Part shown: in pieces, positions 1-6,767 of the stretch
Position numbering within the stretch: the stretch's first letter is position 1
Layout of the letters: every line of letters starts with the position of its first letter
Assembly: GCA_046729855.1 (NCBI GenBank)
Contig: JBKPHM010000111.1
Span: forward strand, 1 to 22,143
Reading direction: 5' to 3'
Length of the DNA stretch: 22,143 bases
DNA from: DATHSY01 sp046729855
Lineage (GTDB): Bacteria > Actinomycetota > UBA4738 > HRBIN12
Notes under the pieces: generated by a model
What the model was told of the DNA's origin: nothing
What the model saw: only the letters and a program-made list of their open reading frames with translations
The model's database searches: none
Position numbers and translations under genes: made by a program

Positions 1-70
1 CGTACACCGTCTCCATCGGCCGGCCGATCCGTTCGCCGACATGCAGCGATTGCGAAGTCATGCGGTTCAT
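1..70 (-). CDS. SRPBCC (START-like) family protein, N-terminal part only
   Basis: Only about 23 codons are inside the window; the gene continues past the left edge. The start reads MNRMTSQSLHVGERIGRP, then METVY. The pattern of a short beta strand followed by I-x-RP and an aromatic residue is how many actinobacterial SRPBCC/polyketide-cyclase-like proteins begin (compare the AHSA1-type protein at 18988-19470, which has IRRPADEV). These proteins have a hydrophobic ligand cavity, and this one has no assignable substrate. Two Met codons (70 and 61) are possible starts; neither has a strong ribosome site. The frame also stays open upstream into a permease-like scrap (161-250), so the upstream gene may have lost its stop. 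The family call rests on a short segment and is tentative. Confidence 0.5.
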   Translation of the reverse strand, partial: MNRMTSQSLHVGERIGRPMETVY

Positions 71-109
71 GATCGCAGACCCGACGCATCTGGCGCCGGG
101 AAACGACGA

Positions 110-135
110 ACGGCGCCTCGGGGCCGAGGCGCCGT
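110..135. other. Strong GC hairpin (11-bp stem, 4-nt loop)
   Basis: The arms acggcgcctcg (110-120) and cgaggcgccgt (125-135) are perfectly complementary around the loop gggc. There is no T-run on either strand. It lies between the permease-like scrap and the SRPBCC start, so it may be a leftover terminator or attenuator, or simply a stable GC palindrome. Confidence 0.45.
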
Positions 136-160
136 CCGGTCGTAGACGCGGCGACTCGGT

Positions 161-424
161 GACGTCGCGCCGGCGCATCAGCGCGGCGCCCGTCATCGAC
201 GCGACAACCACGTAGCCGCCGAGGATCAATGCCGCGGCGCCCGGAGCCAAGAGGTTTCATGGCCTCGACGCCGACGATCGAGGAGCCAGCGGTCCCGGGT
301 AGGTACTTCGCACGTCGACCGCCGTGACCGCGCAGAAGCGATTGGTGATGCCACGCACCGAGATCGCCGGCGAGCCGATCGACGCCTGCGCGACGGCGGG
401 TCGCACCTTCGTCGTGGTTGCGCC
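161..424 (-). pseudogene. Scrap of an ABC transporter: ATPase N-terminus joined to permease C-terminus
   Basis: One reading frame, closed by a stop at 428-430 and interrupted by TGA at 257-259, contains two recognisable pieces. Around 314-364 it encodes ISVRGITNRFCAVTAVD, which resembles the first strand of ABC ATPases (usually I-x-V-x-GLTKRFG-x-x-x-AVD). After the TGA, around 161-250, it encodes a hydrophobic segment (AAALILGGYVVVASMTGA) followed by RRRDV, a common C-terminal end of ABC-2 type permeases. Walker A, signature, Walker B and nearly all the permease are missing. The simplest reading is one deletion running from inside the ATPase gene to the end of the permease gene. A ribosome-site-like GGAAGGAGGA lies just upstream (minus strand, about 440-449). 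The arrangement kinase/regulator/ATPase/permease is common in actinobacteria, which supports the reading. Both matches are short and inferred by eye. Confidence 0.45.
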
Positions 425-518
425 TGACTATCGTCGTTCCTCCTTCCGTCCTGTGTCGCCCCGACGCTAGGCGGCAGGGGGACCGGCCGCGTCGTTCCAA
501 AGAGCGCAAGCACGGGTC

Positions 519-533
519 CTCCTCTGGGAGGAG
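519..533 (-). terminator. Possible terminator hairpin after the response regulator
   Basis: A 6-bp stem (ctcctc/gaggag) with a 3-nt loop lies 19 bases past the regulator stop codon. It has no T-tract, so termination strength is uncertain. Confidence 0.35.
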
Positions 534-551
534 TCTCGCCCGAGGGACGGA

Positions 552-1214
552 TCAGTCGCCGGGCTGGACCAGGCCCGACTCGTACGCGAGCACGACGGCC
601 TGGGCTCGATCGCGCACGCCGAGCTTGTGGAGCACCCTACCCACGTGCGTCTTCACCGTGGTCTCGGCCACGTACAGGTAGCGGGCGATCTCGGTGTTCG
701 ACAGGCCTCTCGCGATCAGGACGAGGACCTCTCGCTCGCGATCGGTGAGCGCGGCGAGTTCCGCGCGCGTGACGCTCGGAGCACGCCGGGCGAACTCCTC
801 GATCAGCCGCCGCGTGACCGACGGCGCAAGGAGCGCGTCCCCGGCAGCGATGACACGCACGGCGGCGACGAGCTCCTCGGAGGGCCGGTCCTTCAACAAG
901 AACCCGCTCGCGCCCGCACGAAGGGCCTCGTACACGTACTCGTCGAGATCGAATGTCGTGAGGATCAGGACCCGCGCGGGCGGATCCAGCGCGGCGAGAC
1001 GCCTGGTCGCCTCGATCCCATCTAAGGTCGGCATCCGCACGTCCATCACCACGACGTCGGGTCCGAGGTCACGGAACCGACGGACGGCGTCCGCGCCGTC
1101 GATCGCCTCGCCCACGACCTCGATGTCGGGCTCCGCGTCGAGGATCATCCGGAAGCCGGTACGCATCAACGCCTGGTCGTCGGCGATCAGCACCCGGATG
1201 CGCGCGTCGGTCAC
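552..1214 (-). CDS. NarL/LuxR-family response regulator
   Basis: This is a two-component DNA-binding regulator, about 220 residues from the GTG at 1214, which overlaps the upstream kinase stop as GTGA. The receiver domain has the acidic pair (ADD), the phospho-acceptor Asp in VMDVRMP, the conserved Thr in LILTTFD and the Lys in LLKDRP. The C-terminal LuxR-type HTH reads LTDREREVLVLIARGLSN, then TEIA and TTVKTHV. The receiver is complete, so the gene looks functional even though its adjacent kinase (1211-1521) is broken. In the frame an upstream ATG at 1250 also exists, but the family normally starts 6-8 residues before the RVLIADD strand, favouring the GTG. Targets are unknown; in related operons the target is often a neighbouring ABC transporter, here reduced to a scrap. 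Confidence 0.93.
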   Translation of the reverse strand: MTDARIRVLIADDQALMRTGFRMILDAEPDIEVVGEAIDGADAVRRFRDLGPDVVVMDVRMPTLDGIEATRRLAALDPPARVLILTTFDLDEYVYEALRAGASGFLLKDRPSEELVAAVRVIAAGDALLAPSVTRRLIEEFARRAPSVTRAELAALTDREREVLVLIARGLSNTEIARYLYVAETTVKTHVGRVLHKLGVRDRAQAVVLAYESGLVQPGD

Positions 1215-1521
1215 GGGGCGTTCTCCGACCGCGTCGACAGGCGCGCGCACACGCGGAAGCCGCCGCCTGGTCGAGCGCCCGCCTCGAACTCACCGCCGAA
1301 GAGCTGGGTCCGCTCGTGCATCCTGATGAGGCCGTGGCCGATGGTCGGGCCGTCGCCGATCGCCGGGCCACGGCCGTCGTCGTCGCCGCCGCGGTGCCCG
1401 GGCCCTCGCTGCTCGATCAGGAAGCCGATCACGTACTCAGGGCAACGGCCACGAGCGCCAGCAGCGCGTCCCAGATCCCACGGTCGACCCTTCGGAGGCG
1501 ATTCCAGGCGGTGGTCTCCAC
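1211..1521 (-). pseudogene. Histidine kinase remnant (N-terminus fused to C-terminus)
   Basis: Reading from a GTG at 1521, one frame encodes METTAWNRLRRVDRGIWDAL (first residue from GTG), then ALVAVALST. This looks like the first membrane helix of a NarX-type sensor kinase, and it ends at TGA. One frame over, the sequence continues VIGFLIEQ, then DDDGRGPA, GHGLIRMHERTQLFGGEFE and a stop that overlaps the regulator start. The second part is the G1/G2 end of the HATPase_c domain. The sensor region, DHp helix with the phospho-accepting His, and N-box are absent. A deletion of roughly 250-300 codons plus a frameshift explains it. Phosphorylation of the regulator must come from elsewhere if it occurs. 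A collapsed assembly is an alternative. Confidence 0.75.
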
Positions 1522-1656
1522 GGCAGGAACGCTAATCACTCGTGGGGGTGCCGTCGTCATCCTCCGGAAGGAGGTCATGGAGCCGGGTAGCGCAGCCAGT
1601 GGGGAGCCGGATCGCTTGCATCCATACGTCGTTCTCGTCGTCGATAAGCTTCGAGC

Positions 1657-2316
1657 ATGGCGGACGAGCCGCTGAGGGAGATAGATCGAACGATCAGCGC
1701 TCTTCAGGATCCGACGAGGCGGCGGATCCTACTGGACTTCTACGTCCACCAGGCTGAATGGACGGCGACCGAGGTCGCGGACGCTGTGGGCGTCCATAGG
1801 ACCGTCGCGCACGACCATCTGGAGCGTCTGGTCGCGCTCGGGTATCTGGTGTCGAGCCAGCGGCGAGGGACATCGGGCAAGCCAGCGAAGCTGTATCGGC
1901 TGGCCGGACGAGAGATCGATCTGAGCTACCCGGTACGGCGATTCGCGCGGCTGTCCGGGCTTCTGGCACAAGGACTTCGAAGTGCCTCGGACGGCATCGG
2001 CATCGCGCGGGAGGTTGGGCGGCGGTACGGAGCGTCCTTCGTGACGAAGCCCGCCGATTCCCCCGGGCCCGTCCTCCGCCAGCTCGCGGCGCTGGGCGCC
2101 GAATACCGGCTCGTGGGTGGCGACGAGGTGCGCGCCGAGAACTGCATCTTCCGCCAGGCCTGCGAGGTCGCCGAAGACGTCGTGTGCGAGCTTCACGCCG
2201 GCATTCTCGAGGGCGCGATGCAGGGGGCGGGCCTGCATCTGCAGACCCAAGCGTTTCGCAACTACCCCGAGAAGGGGTGCGCCTATCGACTGTTGACCGA
2301 CGGCGACCTTCGATGA
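1657..2316 (+). CDS. HTH transcriptional regulator with C-terminal cysteines (SufR/ArsR-like)
   Basis: The protein has 219 residues. Residues 7-80 form a winged helix: DPTRRRILLDF, the recognition helix region VGVHRTVAHDHLERL, and a wing ending in KLYRL. This is typical of ArsR/SufR-type regulators. The C-terminal half holds C163, C169, C177 and C208 (ENC, QAC, VVC, KGC), and the segment CELHAGILEGAMQG resembles the part of SufR-like proteins that sits near the Fe-S cluster ligands. I infer an iron-sulfur or metal-sensing repressor; the exact ligand pattern should be compared with characterised SufR before using that name. It stands alone, about 310 bases ahead of the truncated hemoglobin gene on the same strand, so that gene is a possible target. 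A start at 1657 leaves the conserved DPTRRRIL region at its normal position. Confidence 0.82.
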   Translation: MADEPLREIDRTISALQDPTRRRILLDFYVHQAEWTATEVADAVGVHRTVAHDHLERLVALGYLVSSQRRGTSGKPAKLYRLAGREIDLSYPVRRFARLSGLLAQGLRSASDGIGIAREVGRRYGASFVTKPADSPGPVLRQLAALGAEYRLVGGDEVRAENCIFRQACEVAEDVVCELHAGILEGAMQGAGLHLQTQAFRNYPEKGCAYRLLTDGDLR

Positions 2317-2318
2317 TA

Positions 2319-2338
2319 TAGAGGCTCCAAAACCTCTA
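2319..2338 (+). terminator. Weak hairpin just after the regulator gene
   Basis: A stem tagagg/cctcta (6 bp) encloses an 8-nt loop, immediately after the stop codon (2314-2316). It could be a weak terminator or an operator half-site pair. This short AT-richer stretch stands out from its surroundings. Confidence 0.3.
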
Positions 2339-2350
2339 AGCTTGGACATC

Positions 2351-2388
2351 GGAGCCCTATGCCGTGGTTGGAGCCCTATGCCGTGGTT
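2351..2388 (+). repeat. Perfect 19-bp tandem duplication
   Basis: The unit ggagccctatgccgtggtt occurs twice with no spacer (2351-2369 and 2370-2388) and no mismatch. A perfect two-copy repeat suggests recent slippage or a duplicated operator upstream of the hemoglobin gene. Confidence 0.9.
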
Positions 2389-2626
2389 GCGCTGACCGCG
2401 ATCCGTGCGGAGGTCGCGAACGAACCCTCGCCTCGGCCGGTCGCCACGATTGCGATGCGAGACCCCCGTTGACCGAGCGAGGGCCACCGCTGCACCAGTA
2501 CGCATGTCCGATCACGTTCGGCGGGAGGCGCTCAATCTCGTCGAGCAACTCAAGCGCGCCGTCTGACGACCAGCAGACCGTTGGAGGGCCGATCGGCCGA
2601 GCAACAAGAGAGGGTGGAGGAACGTC

Positions 2627-3055
2627 ATGGCAGAGCCAACCCTGTACGAGCGCCTCGGCGGCATCTACGCCATCGCGGCCGTCGTGGACCACTTCAGCGA
2701 CCAGCTTCTGAAGAACTCGAAGGTCGTCGAGGCGAATCCCGAGTTGAACGAGTGGCACACGAAGACGTTCGCCGGACGGTTGCCGGGCCTCAAGTTCCTA
2801 CGGACCCTGTGGGTCGCCGCATTGGCTGGCGGACCCTTCCAATACACCGCCAGGGAGCTGCGCGACGCCCACTTCGACCTGAAGATCTCGCCCGAAATCT
2901 TCGACGAAGTCGATGCGGAGCTCGGCCGGACCCTCGATCACTTCGGAGTGCCCGAGCCTGAGAAGGGAGAGGTCTTGGCAGCCTTCGAGGGATGGAAGGG
3001 CGAAGTGACGGCTGGGTCGCAGGAGGGAGCCGTGAACTGGCGACGCTGGCGTTGA
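2627..3055 (+). CDS. Group 1 truncated hemoglobin
   Basis: This is a small 2-on-2 heme protein of 142 residues that binds O2 or NO; family members detoxify NO or act in redox sensing. The sequence shows the start LYERLGG, the central ALAGGPFQYT and the proximal heme His at H82 in AHFDLKIS. The position that is the distal B10 tyrosine in HbN-type globins (EDFY) is a serine here (DHFS, S24), so ligand chemistry may differ from mycobacterial HbN. A strong ribosome site (GGAGG) lies 6-7 bases before the ATG. The last dozen residues (from about 130, SQEGAVNWRRWR) look like a non-conserved tail. A short frame at 2992-3132 overlaps the end, and a terminator hairpin follows at 3142-3171. Confidence 0.93.
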   Translation: MAEPTLYERLGGIYAIAAVVDHFSDQLLKNSKVVEANPELNEWHTKTFAGRLPGLKFLRTLWVAALAGGPFQYTARELRDAHFDLKISPEIFDEVDAELGRTLDHFGVPEPEKGEVLAAFEGWKGEVTAGSQEGAVNWRRWR

Positions 3056-3132
3056 GCTCGGCGGCCGATGAGCTCGCGACGCTCGCGGAGGGGCTGGGCA
3101 ACGCCGGAGTGATCATCGAGGCGCGTGACTGA
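2992..3132 (+). CDS. Possible short protein overlapping the globin 3' end
   Basis: The frame encodes 46 residues. Its second half, ELATLALSSAADELATLAEG then LGNAGVIIEARD, looks like a real helical segment with good codon use and a duplicated ELATLA. It starts inside the globin gene in another frame and ends just before the hairpin at 3142-3171. It may be the C-terminal scrap of a lost gene rather than an independent gene, and I do not recognise the family. Confidence 0.3.
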   Translation: MEGRSDGWVAGGSRELATLALSSAADELATLAEGLGNAGVIIEARD

Positions 3133-3141
3133 CCGTCCACA

Positions 3142-3171
3142 TCGTCGTGGGGGTCTGAGGCTCCGCGACGA
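3142..3171 (+). terminator. Terminator hairpin
   Basis: An 11-bp stem (tcgtcgtgggg with ctccgcgacga, two G-T pairs) closes an 8-nt loop. It lies 87 bases past the globin stop and 10 past the short frame ending at 3132. There is no T-run, as is common in GC-rich genomes. Confidence 0.5.
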
Positions 3172-3271
3172 CGCAGCCGAGTCTCTGCGAATGTCGGTGC
3201 GTCCGCGAGAGCGATGAGTTTCCCTACCTCACCGGGTCTACCAGTTCCTGTACCGGATAGGGGGGCTCAGC

Positions 3272-4249
3272 ATGGTGTCGATCCTGCGCCCGAAGGCGTT
3301 GCGGGTGGGCGATCTCGTTGCGGTGACGGCCCTGTCCGGCGGGCTGGAGCAGGCTGAGGCGTCGCTCTTCGAGCGCGGTGTCAAAGCCATCGAGGAGATG
3401 GGGTTTGCGGTCCGCGTCTCCCCGCTGGTCGACGTCGACCGGCGGTGGTGGTGGGCCGCCGCCCCGCCGCGGGAGGTTGCCGAGGAGTTGAACCGCCTGC
3501 TGCGCGATCCGGAGGTACGTGCGATCTTCGCCCTCACCGGCGGCCGCATGACGCTGAGCTATCTCGACCTCATCGATGTCGTGGCGATACGGGCGGATCC
3601 CAAGCCGTTGGTGGGCTTCAGCGACGTTTCCGCGCTGCATCTGGTGCTGCACGCGCGCACCGGCCTGGTCTGTCTGCACTCCGACCTTGTCACGCATGGA
3701 TTCGGCTACTGGGATGAGTGCGACGACGCGCGCCGCAAGCAACTGAGGGACATCTACCTCCGTGTGCTGACGCGTGGGAGCGCGCCGGGGGTCCTGCCGC
3801 CGAGCCGTCGGTGGGAGTGCTGGCGTTCGGGCCGTGCGCAGGGTCCGCTGGTCGGCGGGATGCTCAATCGCCTGGTCCGCGTTCAGGCCACGCCCTACGC
3901 GCTGAGCTCGGAGCGTTTCGACGGCGCGATCCTGTTCTGGGAGGAGGCCTTCACGTCCACCGCGGTGGTCTGGAACGACCTGCACGTACTGCGGCACGCG
4001 GGTGTGCTCGACCGGATCGCTGGGATGGTCGTCGGTGCCCCGTGGGAGGTCGAGCCGACAGAGGGCGGACCGGGCACCATTCGCGAGGTTGTGCTCGACG
4101 TGCTGGGCGAGCGTGAGATCCCGGTAATCGGGAACGTCGACGTCGGCCACGACCCGCCGAATGTGCCCATGCCGCTCGGCGTCCGCGCCGAGATCGACGC
4201 CGATGCGGTGACGCTGTCTCTGCTCGAGCCAGCCGTCACCGCGTCGTGA
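3272..4249 (+). CDS. S66 family LD-carboxypeptidase (LdcA/MccF-like)
   Basis: The protein has 325 residues, the usual length for peptidase family S66. These serine enzymes cleave an L,D bond in recycled murein tetrapeptide (LdcA) or inactivate microcin-C-like nucleotide peptides (MccF). The catalytic triad can be read as Ser117 in VGFSDVSALH, Glu224 or Glu225 in LFWEEAFTS, and His293 in VGHDPPNVPMPLG. The start PKALRVGDLVAVTALSG is the standard first strand of the family. The ribosome site is AGGGGGG before the ATG. No signal peptide is present, so it should act in the cytoplasm. The residues that separate LdcA from MccF (a substrate-binding Trp and loop) cannot be decided by eye. It converges with the sigma-factor gene, with only 22 bases between the stops. 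Confidence 0.9.
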   Translation: MVSILRPKALRVGDLVAVTALSGGLEQAEASLFERGVKAIEEMGFAVRVSPLVDVDRRWWWAAAPPREVAEELNRLLRDPEVRAIFALTGGRMTLSYLDLIDVVAIRADPKPLVGFSDVSALHLVLHARTGLVCLHSDLVTHGFGYWDECDDARRKQLRDIYLRVLTRGSAPGVLPPSRRWECWRSGRAQGPLVGGMLNRLVRVQATPYALSSERFDGAILFWEEAFTSTAVVWNDLHVLRHAGVLDRIAGMVVGAPWEVEPTEGGPGTIREVVLDVLGEREIPVIGNVDVGHDPPNVPMPLGVRAEIDADAVTLSLLEPAVTAS

Positions 4250-4271
4250 GCGCGAACAACAGCGAAGCGGT

Positions 4272-5513
4272 TTAGTCGGTCAATTCCTCTATCTGTTGCG
4301 CCAGGAACCGGCGATCCGCGTCCAGTCCCGCGAGGGCAGCGGCGCGTTCGAAGGCGACCCGCGCGGCGACTCGGTCCCCAAGCCGACGTAACATCGTGCC
4401 GCGGGCGGCGTGCATGAGGTGATAGCTCTTCAGGTCTGGCGCGACCGCGTCGATCTTGGCGAGCGCAGCGCGCGGACCCTCGACCTCGGCGACGGCGATG
4501 GCCCGATTGAGAGCCACGATGGGTGTTGGCACGAACGAGTACAGATGGTCATAGAGGCCGACGATCTGGGACCAGTCCGTCGCTTCGAGCGAGTCCGCTT
4601 CGCAGTGCACGGCTTGGATCGCGGCTTGGAGTTGGTAGGGACCGGGTCGGCCTCGGCGGATGCAGGCGCGCACGATCGCGTGTCCCTCATCGATCATCGT
4701 GCGGTTCCATTTGGTCCGGTCCTGATCGCGGAGGAGCACGGTATCCCCCTCGGCCGTGCTGGCCGAGGGCACCCGTGACTCGTTGAGCAGCATTAGCCCG
4801 AGCAGCCCCGCCGCCTCGGGCTGGTCGGGCATCAGCTCGACGAGCGCCCGAGCGAGCCTGATCGCCTCGGCTCGCAACGAGCCCCGTTCGGGGCCGCCGA
4901 GCCCGGCGTTGTAGATCAGATACAGGACCGAAAGGACCGACCGAAGTCGCGTGGGGAGGTCGGCTTCGTCCGGCACTCGATATGGGATCTTCGCCGCCTT
5001 GATCTTGTACTTCGCTCGGACGAGCCGCTTGGCCATCGTCTGCTCGCTCACCAGGAACGAGCGGGCCACTTCGTCCACGCTCAGGCCGCCGAGGAGGCGT
5101 AAGGTCAGGGCCACACGGTGCTCCGTTCGGAGCGCCGGATGGCAGCAGGTGAAGATCAGCCGTAGCTGATCGTCCTTCACCGGCCCGTCCTGTCCCATCT
5201 CCTCGCTGCCCAAGCCGTGCGATGTGCTCGCGACCACACCAAGCTGTTCATGGAGCTCCCGGCCACGGGCCGCGCGGCGAAAGGCGTCGATCGCGCGGTT
5301 CCGTGCGGTCGTGACGATCCACCCTGCCGGGTTCGGTGGGACGCCCTCGCGCCGCCATCGGTCGCTTGCCACGAGGAAGGCGTCCTGGACGGCGTCCTCG
5401 GCCAACGCGATGTCGCCGAACATCCGAACGAGCGTCGCCACGGCCGGGCCGTACGCGTGGCGGAAGACCCCCTCCACCGCGGTCGCTTCGGCACCCGCGA
5501 CGATGCGGCTCAC
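4272..5513 (-). CDS. ECF42-type RNA polymerase sigma factor (SigJ/DUF6596-like)
   Basis: The protein has 413 residues, far longer than a basic ECF sigma factor. Region sigma-2 lies around 17-80 (LAEDAVQDAFLVA, then GWIVTTARNRAIDAFRR) and sigma-4 around 124-185 (HRVALTLRLLGGLSVDEVAR, then SEQTMAKRLVRAK). The remaining 220 residues are the helical, TPR-like extension of this group (LYLIYNAGLG, GLLGLMLL, ALNRAIAVAEVEG, HAARG), including the DUF6596 region. The GTG start overlaps the DGPF gene stop as GTGA, so the two are translationally coupled. Known ECF42 members pair with DGPF/YCII proteins and lack an anti-sigma factor; the C-terminal extension is thought to control activity. No anti-sigma gene is seen here, in line with that. 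Confidence 0.92.
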   Translation of the reverse strand: MSRIVAGAEATAVEGVFRHAYGPAVATLVRMFGDIALAEDAVQDAFLVASDRWRREGVPPNPAGWIVTTARNRAIDAFRRAARGRELHEQLGVVASTSHGLGSEEMGQDGPVKDDQLRLIFTCCHPALRTEHRVALTLRLLGGLSVDEVARSFLVSEQTMAKRLVRAKYKIKAAKIPYRVPDEADLPTRLRSVLSVLYLIYNAGLGGPERGSLRAEAIRLARALVELMPDQPEAAGLLGLMLLNESRVPSASTAEGDTVLLRDQDRTKWNRTMIDEGHAIVRACIRRGRPGPYQLQAAIQAVHCEADSLEATDWSQIVGLYDHLYSFVPTPIVALNRAIAVAEVEGPRAALAKIDAVAPDLKSYHLMHAARGTMLRRLGDRVAARVAFERAAALAGLDADRRFLAQQIEELTD

Positions 5514-5878
5514 GCTTGGACGCGCCCCGTTGCTCGGAACGGGCGGACCTCGATCGGGTGGCCGATCGCGTCGACGACCTTGCGGGCCCAGCCGAGCGCC
5601 ACGTCGAGGTCGTCGGCGTTGATGATGTAGAACCCGGCGATGTGCTCTTTCGCCTCGACGAAGGGGCCATCGGTCATGACCACGTCGCCCTCCCCTCTGC
5701 GCACCACGGTCGCCGTCTCGGGGGCGTGGAGCGCGCCACCGAAGACGAAGGTGCCGCTCACCTCCATCTCGTCTTCGAGCGCTGCGACTTGTCGCATGAA
5801 CGCCTGCATCTCCTCGGTGCCCGGGGCGCCCGGGACCTCATTCTCCACGGCATAGGTGGACAGCAGGTACTGACTCAT
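5510..5878 (-). CDS. YCII/DGPF-domain protein
   Basis: A 122-residue single-domain protein with the name-giving TDGPF at 69-73, within MTDGPFVEAKEHIAGFYII. The YCII fold is a small ferredoxin-like alpha-beta domain; its biochemical role in this context is unknown. The start at 5878 has GGGAGGAG at good distance. It lies first in a two-gene operon with the ECF42 sigma factor and is the usual regulatory target of such sigma factors. A candidate promoter upstream (about 5920-5955, minus strand) contains TGTCCT and a downstream CGTTCG, which only loosely resembles what I remember of ECF42 promoters. Confidence 0.93.
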   Translation of the reverse strand: MSQYLLSTYAVENEVPGAPGTEEMQAFMRQVAALEDEMEVSGTFVFGGALHAPETATVVRRGEGDVVMTDGPFVEAKEHIAGFYIINADDLDVALGWARKVVDAIGHPIEVRPFRATGRVQA

Positions 5879-6010
5879 GGGGGTGCTCCTCCCTCGCTCG
5901 TGCGGATCGTTTCCGTGCTCACCCTGCCTACGAACGGGATGACCCCACGAGGACACGCGGCCGCAAGGATAAGTGCCTGGATCCATCATCCACGAACGTC
6001 ATCGGCACGC

Positions 6011-6730
6011 CTATCGCCGCTCGGTTCGTCCCCGGTGCTCGTGTTGCTCGTGCGCCGCCCGGAGGGCGTCCTCTCTGCTGAGGAGACCGATGAGCCGGCC
6101 GTCCGAGGACGTGATGGGGGAGGTGGGGAGGTCATGTTGTTGCATGTACGCGGCCATCTCCTCGATCGGCACGTGGGGGCGGAACGTGCTCGGTCCCGGC
6201 CGCATCACCTCCTCGACGTTGTGGTCGCCTTCGGAAGCCAGCTGGGCCTCGCGGAGCAGGCCGAACACCACCCGCTCCTCGTTCACAACGACACAGACGT
6301 CCCATCCGGCGGCACGAACGCGCTGGCGAACCTCGCCGATTGGCTCGTCGACGCCACACGTGGGCACGTCCCTTCGAGCCACGTCGCCCGCTCGCGGCTG
6401 CTCGGCGTTCGTGCCCTCGGTGGGCAGGCCGGCGGCGAGCCAGTCCAGCTTGCCGTCGACGTAGATGTAGACATCGGTGAAGGCGAGGCTCTCGAGCCGC
6501 CACGCGGCTCGTGGGCTCAGGTCTCAGGCGGAGTCCCAGCAGTACACAACGACCGGCCTGCCAGGATCGAGACGCTGGGTCGCTTCGGTCTCGAGCTCGC
6601 GAAGCGGGAGGTGGACGGCTCCGGGGAGGTGGTCCTCCTCGTACTCCTCTCGGGGTAACACCTCGACGATCTGCGCACCCTGTTCCATGAGCGCTTGCAC
6701 CTGGCGCCGGTCGTGGACCTCGTGTGGCAT
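6011..6730 (-). CDS. Rhodanese-CBS protein with an in-frame TGA (candidate selenoprotein)
   Basis: From the ATG at 6730 (ribosome site GGGAGGAGG) the frame encodes a rhodanese domain: HEVHDRRQVQALM, then VEVLPREEYEEDHLPGAVHL, then VVVYCWDSA with the active-site Cys64. Codon 69 is TGA (6524-6526). The same frame then continues DLSPRAAWRLESLAFTDVY, then GKLDWLAAGLPTEG, exactly what the rest of this rhodanese subfamily looks like, followed by two CBS motifs (about 120-225) ending in LIGLLSREDAL. Relatives, as I recall, carry Cys at the TGA position (C-x4-C). Full read-through gives 239 residues. A hairpin lies at 6493-6511. Options are selenocysteine insertion, a TGC-to-TGA nonsense mutation, or a sequence error. 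Without read-through a 68-residue fragment would result; the CBS part could restart at a GTG (6382). Confidence 0.85.
6493..6511 (-). promoter_or_regulatory. Candidate bacterial SECIS stem-loop after the rhodanese TGA
   Basis: On the minus strand, 12 bases after the TGA, cgagccgc pairs perfectly with gcggctcg (8 bp) around the loop GTG. If the top C-G pair is open, the loop is CGTGG. The loop begins 19-20 nt after the TGA and has a G in its first two bases, which matches the loose consensus I know for bacterial SECIS elements. In GC-rich DNA such hairpins arise by chance, so this alone is weak evidence. Confidence 0.35.
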
Positions 6731-6767
6731 GGGGCCTCCTCCCGTTCGATCCGCGGGCAGAGATCGA

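Larger units (their letters stand above)
2317..2626. other. Intergenic region before the truncated hemoglobin
   Basis: No convincing gene is seen here. It holds the hairpin at 2319-2338 and the 19-bp tandem repeat at 2351-2388. A 37-codon frame begins at the ATG inside the first repeat copy (2359) and ends at 2472; it has no clear ribosome site. On the opposite strand a segment around 2510-2560 reads like ELLDEIERLPP, which is amphipathic but isolated. Near the end, gagggtggaggaacgtc provides the ribosome site for the hemoglobin ATG at 2627. Confidence 0.5.

Noticed and set aside
1441..1521. The TGA in the kinase remnant as a third selenocysteine
   Set aside because: The frame after this TGA soon meets another stop and does not match the kinase; the real continuation is in a different frame, so it is a deletion with frameshift.
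5879..6010. A defined ECF42 promoter before the DGPF gene
   Set aside because: TGTCCT and CGTTCG are present but the match to the consensus I remember is poor; left as a note only.
5336..6658. A 440-codon open frame on the plus strand
   Set aside because: It is antisense to the sigma factor, DGPF and rhodanese genes; its composition (Arg/Pro-rich) and lack of motifs mark it as a shadow of GC-rich coding on the other strand.
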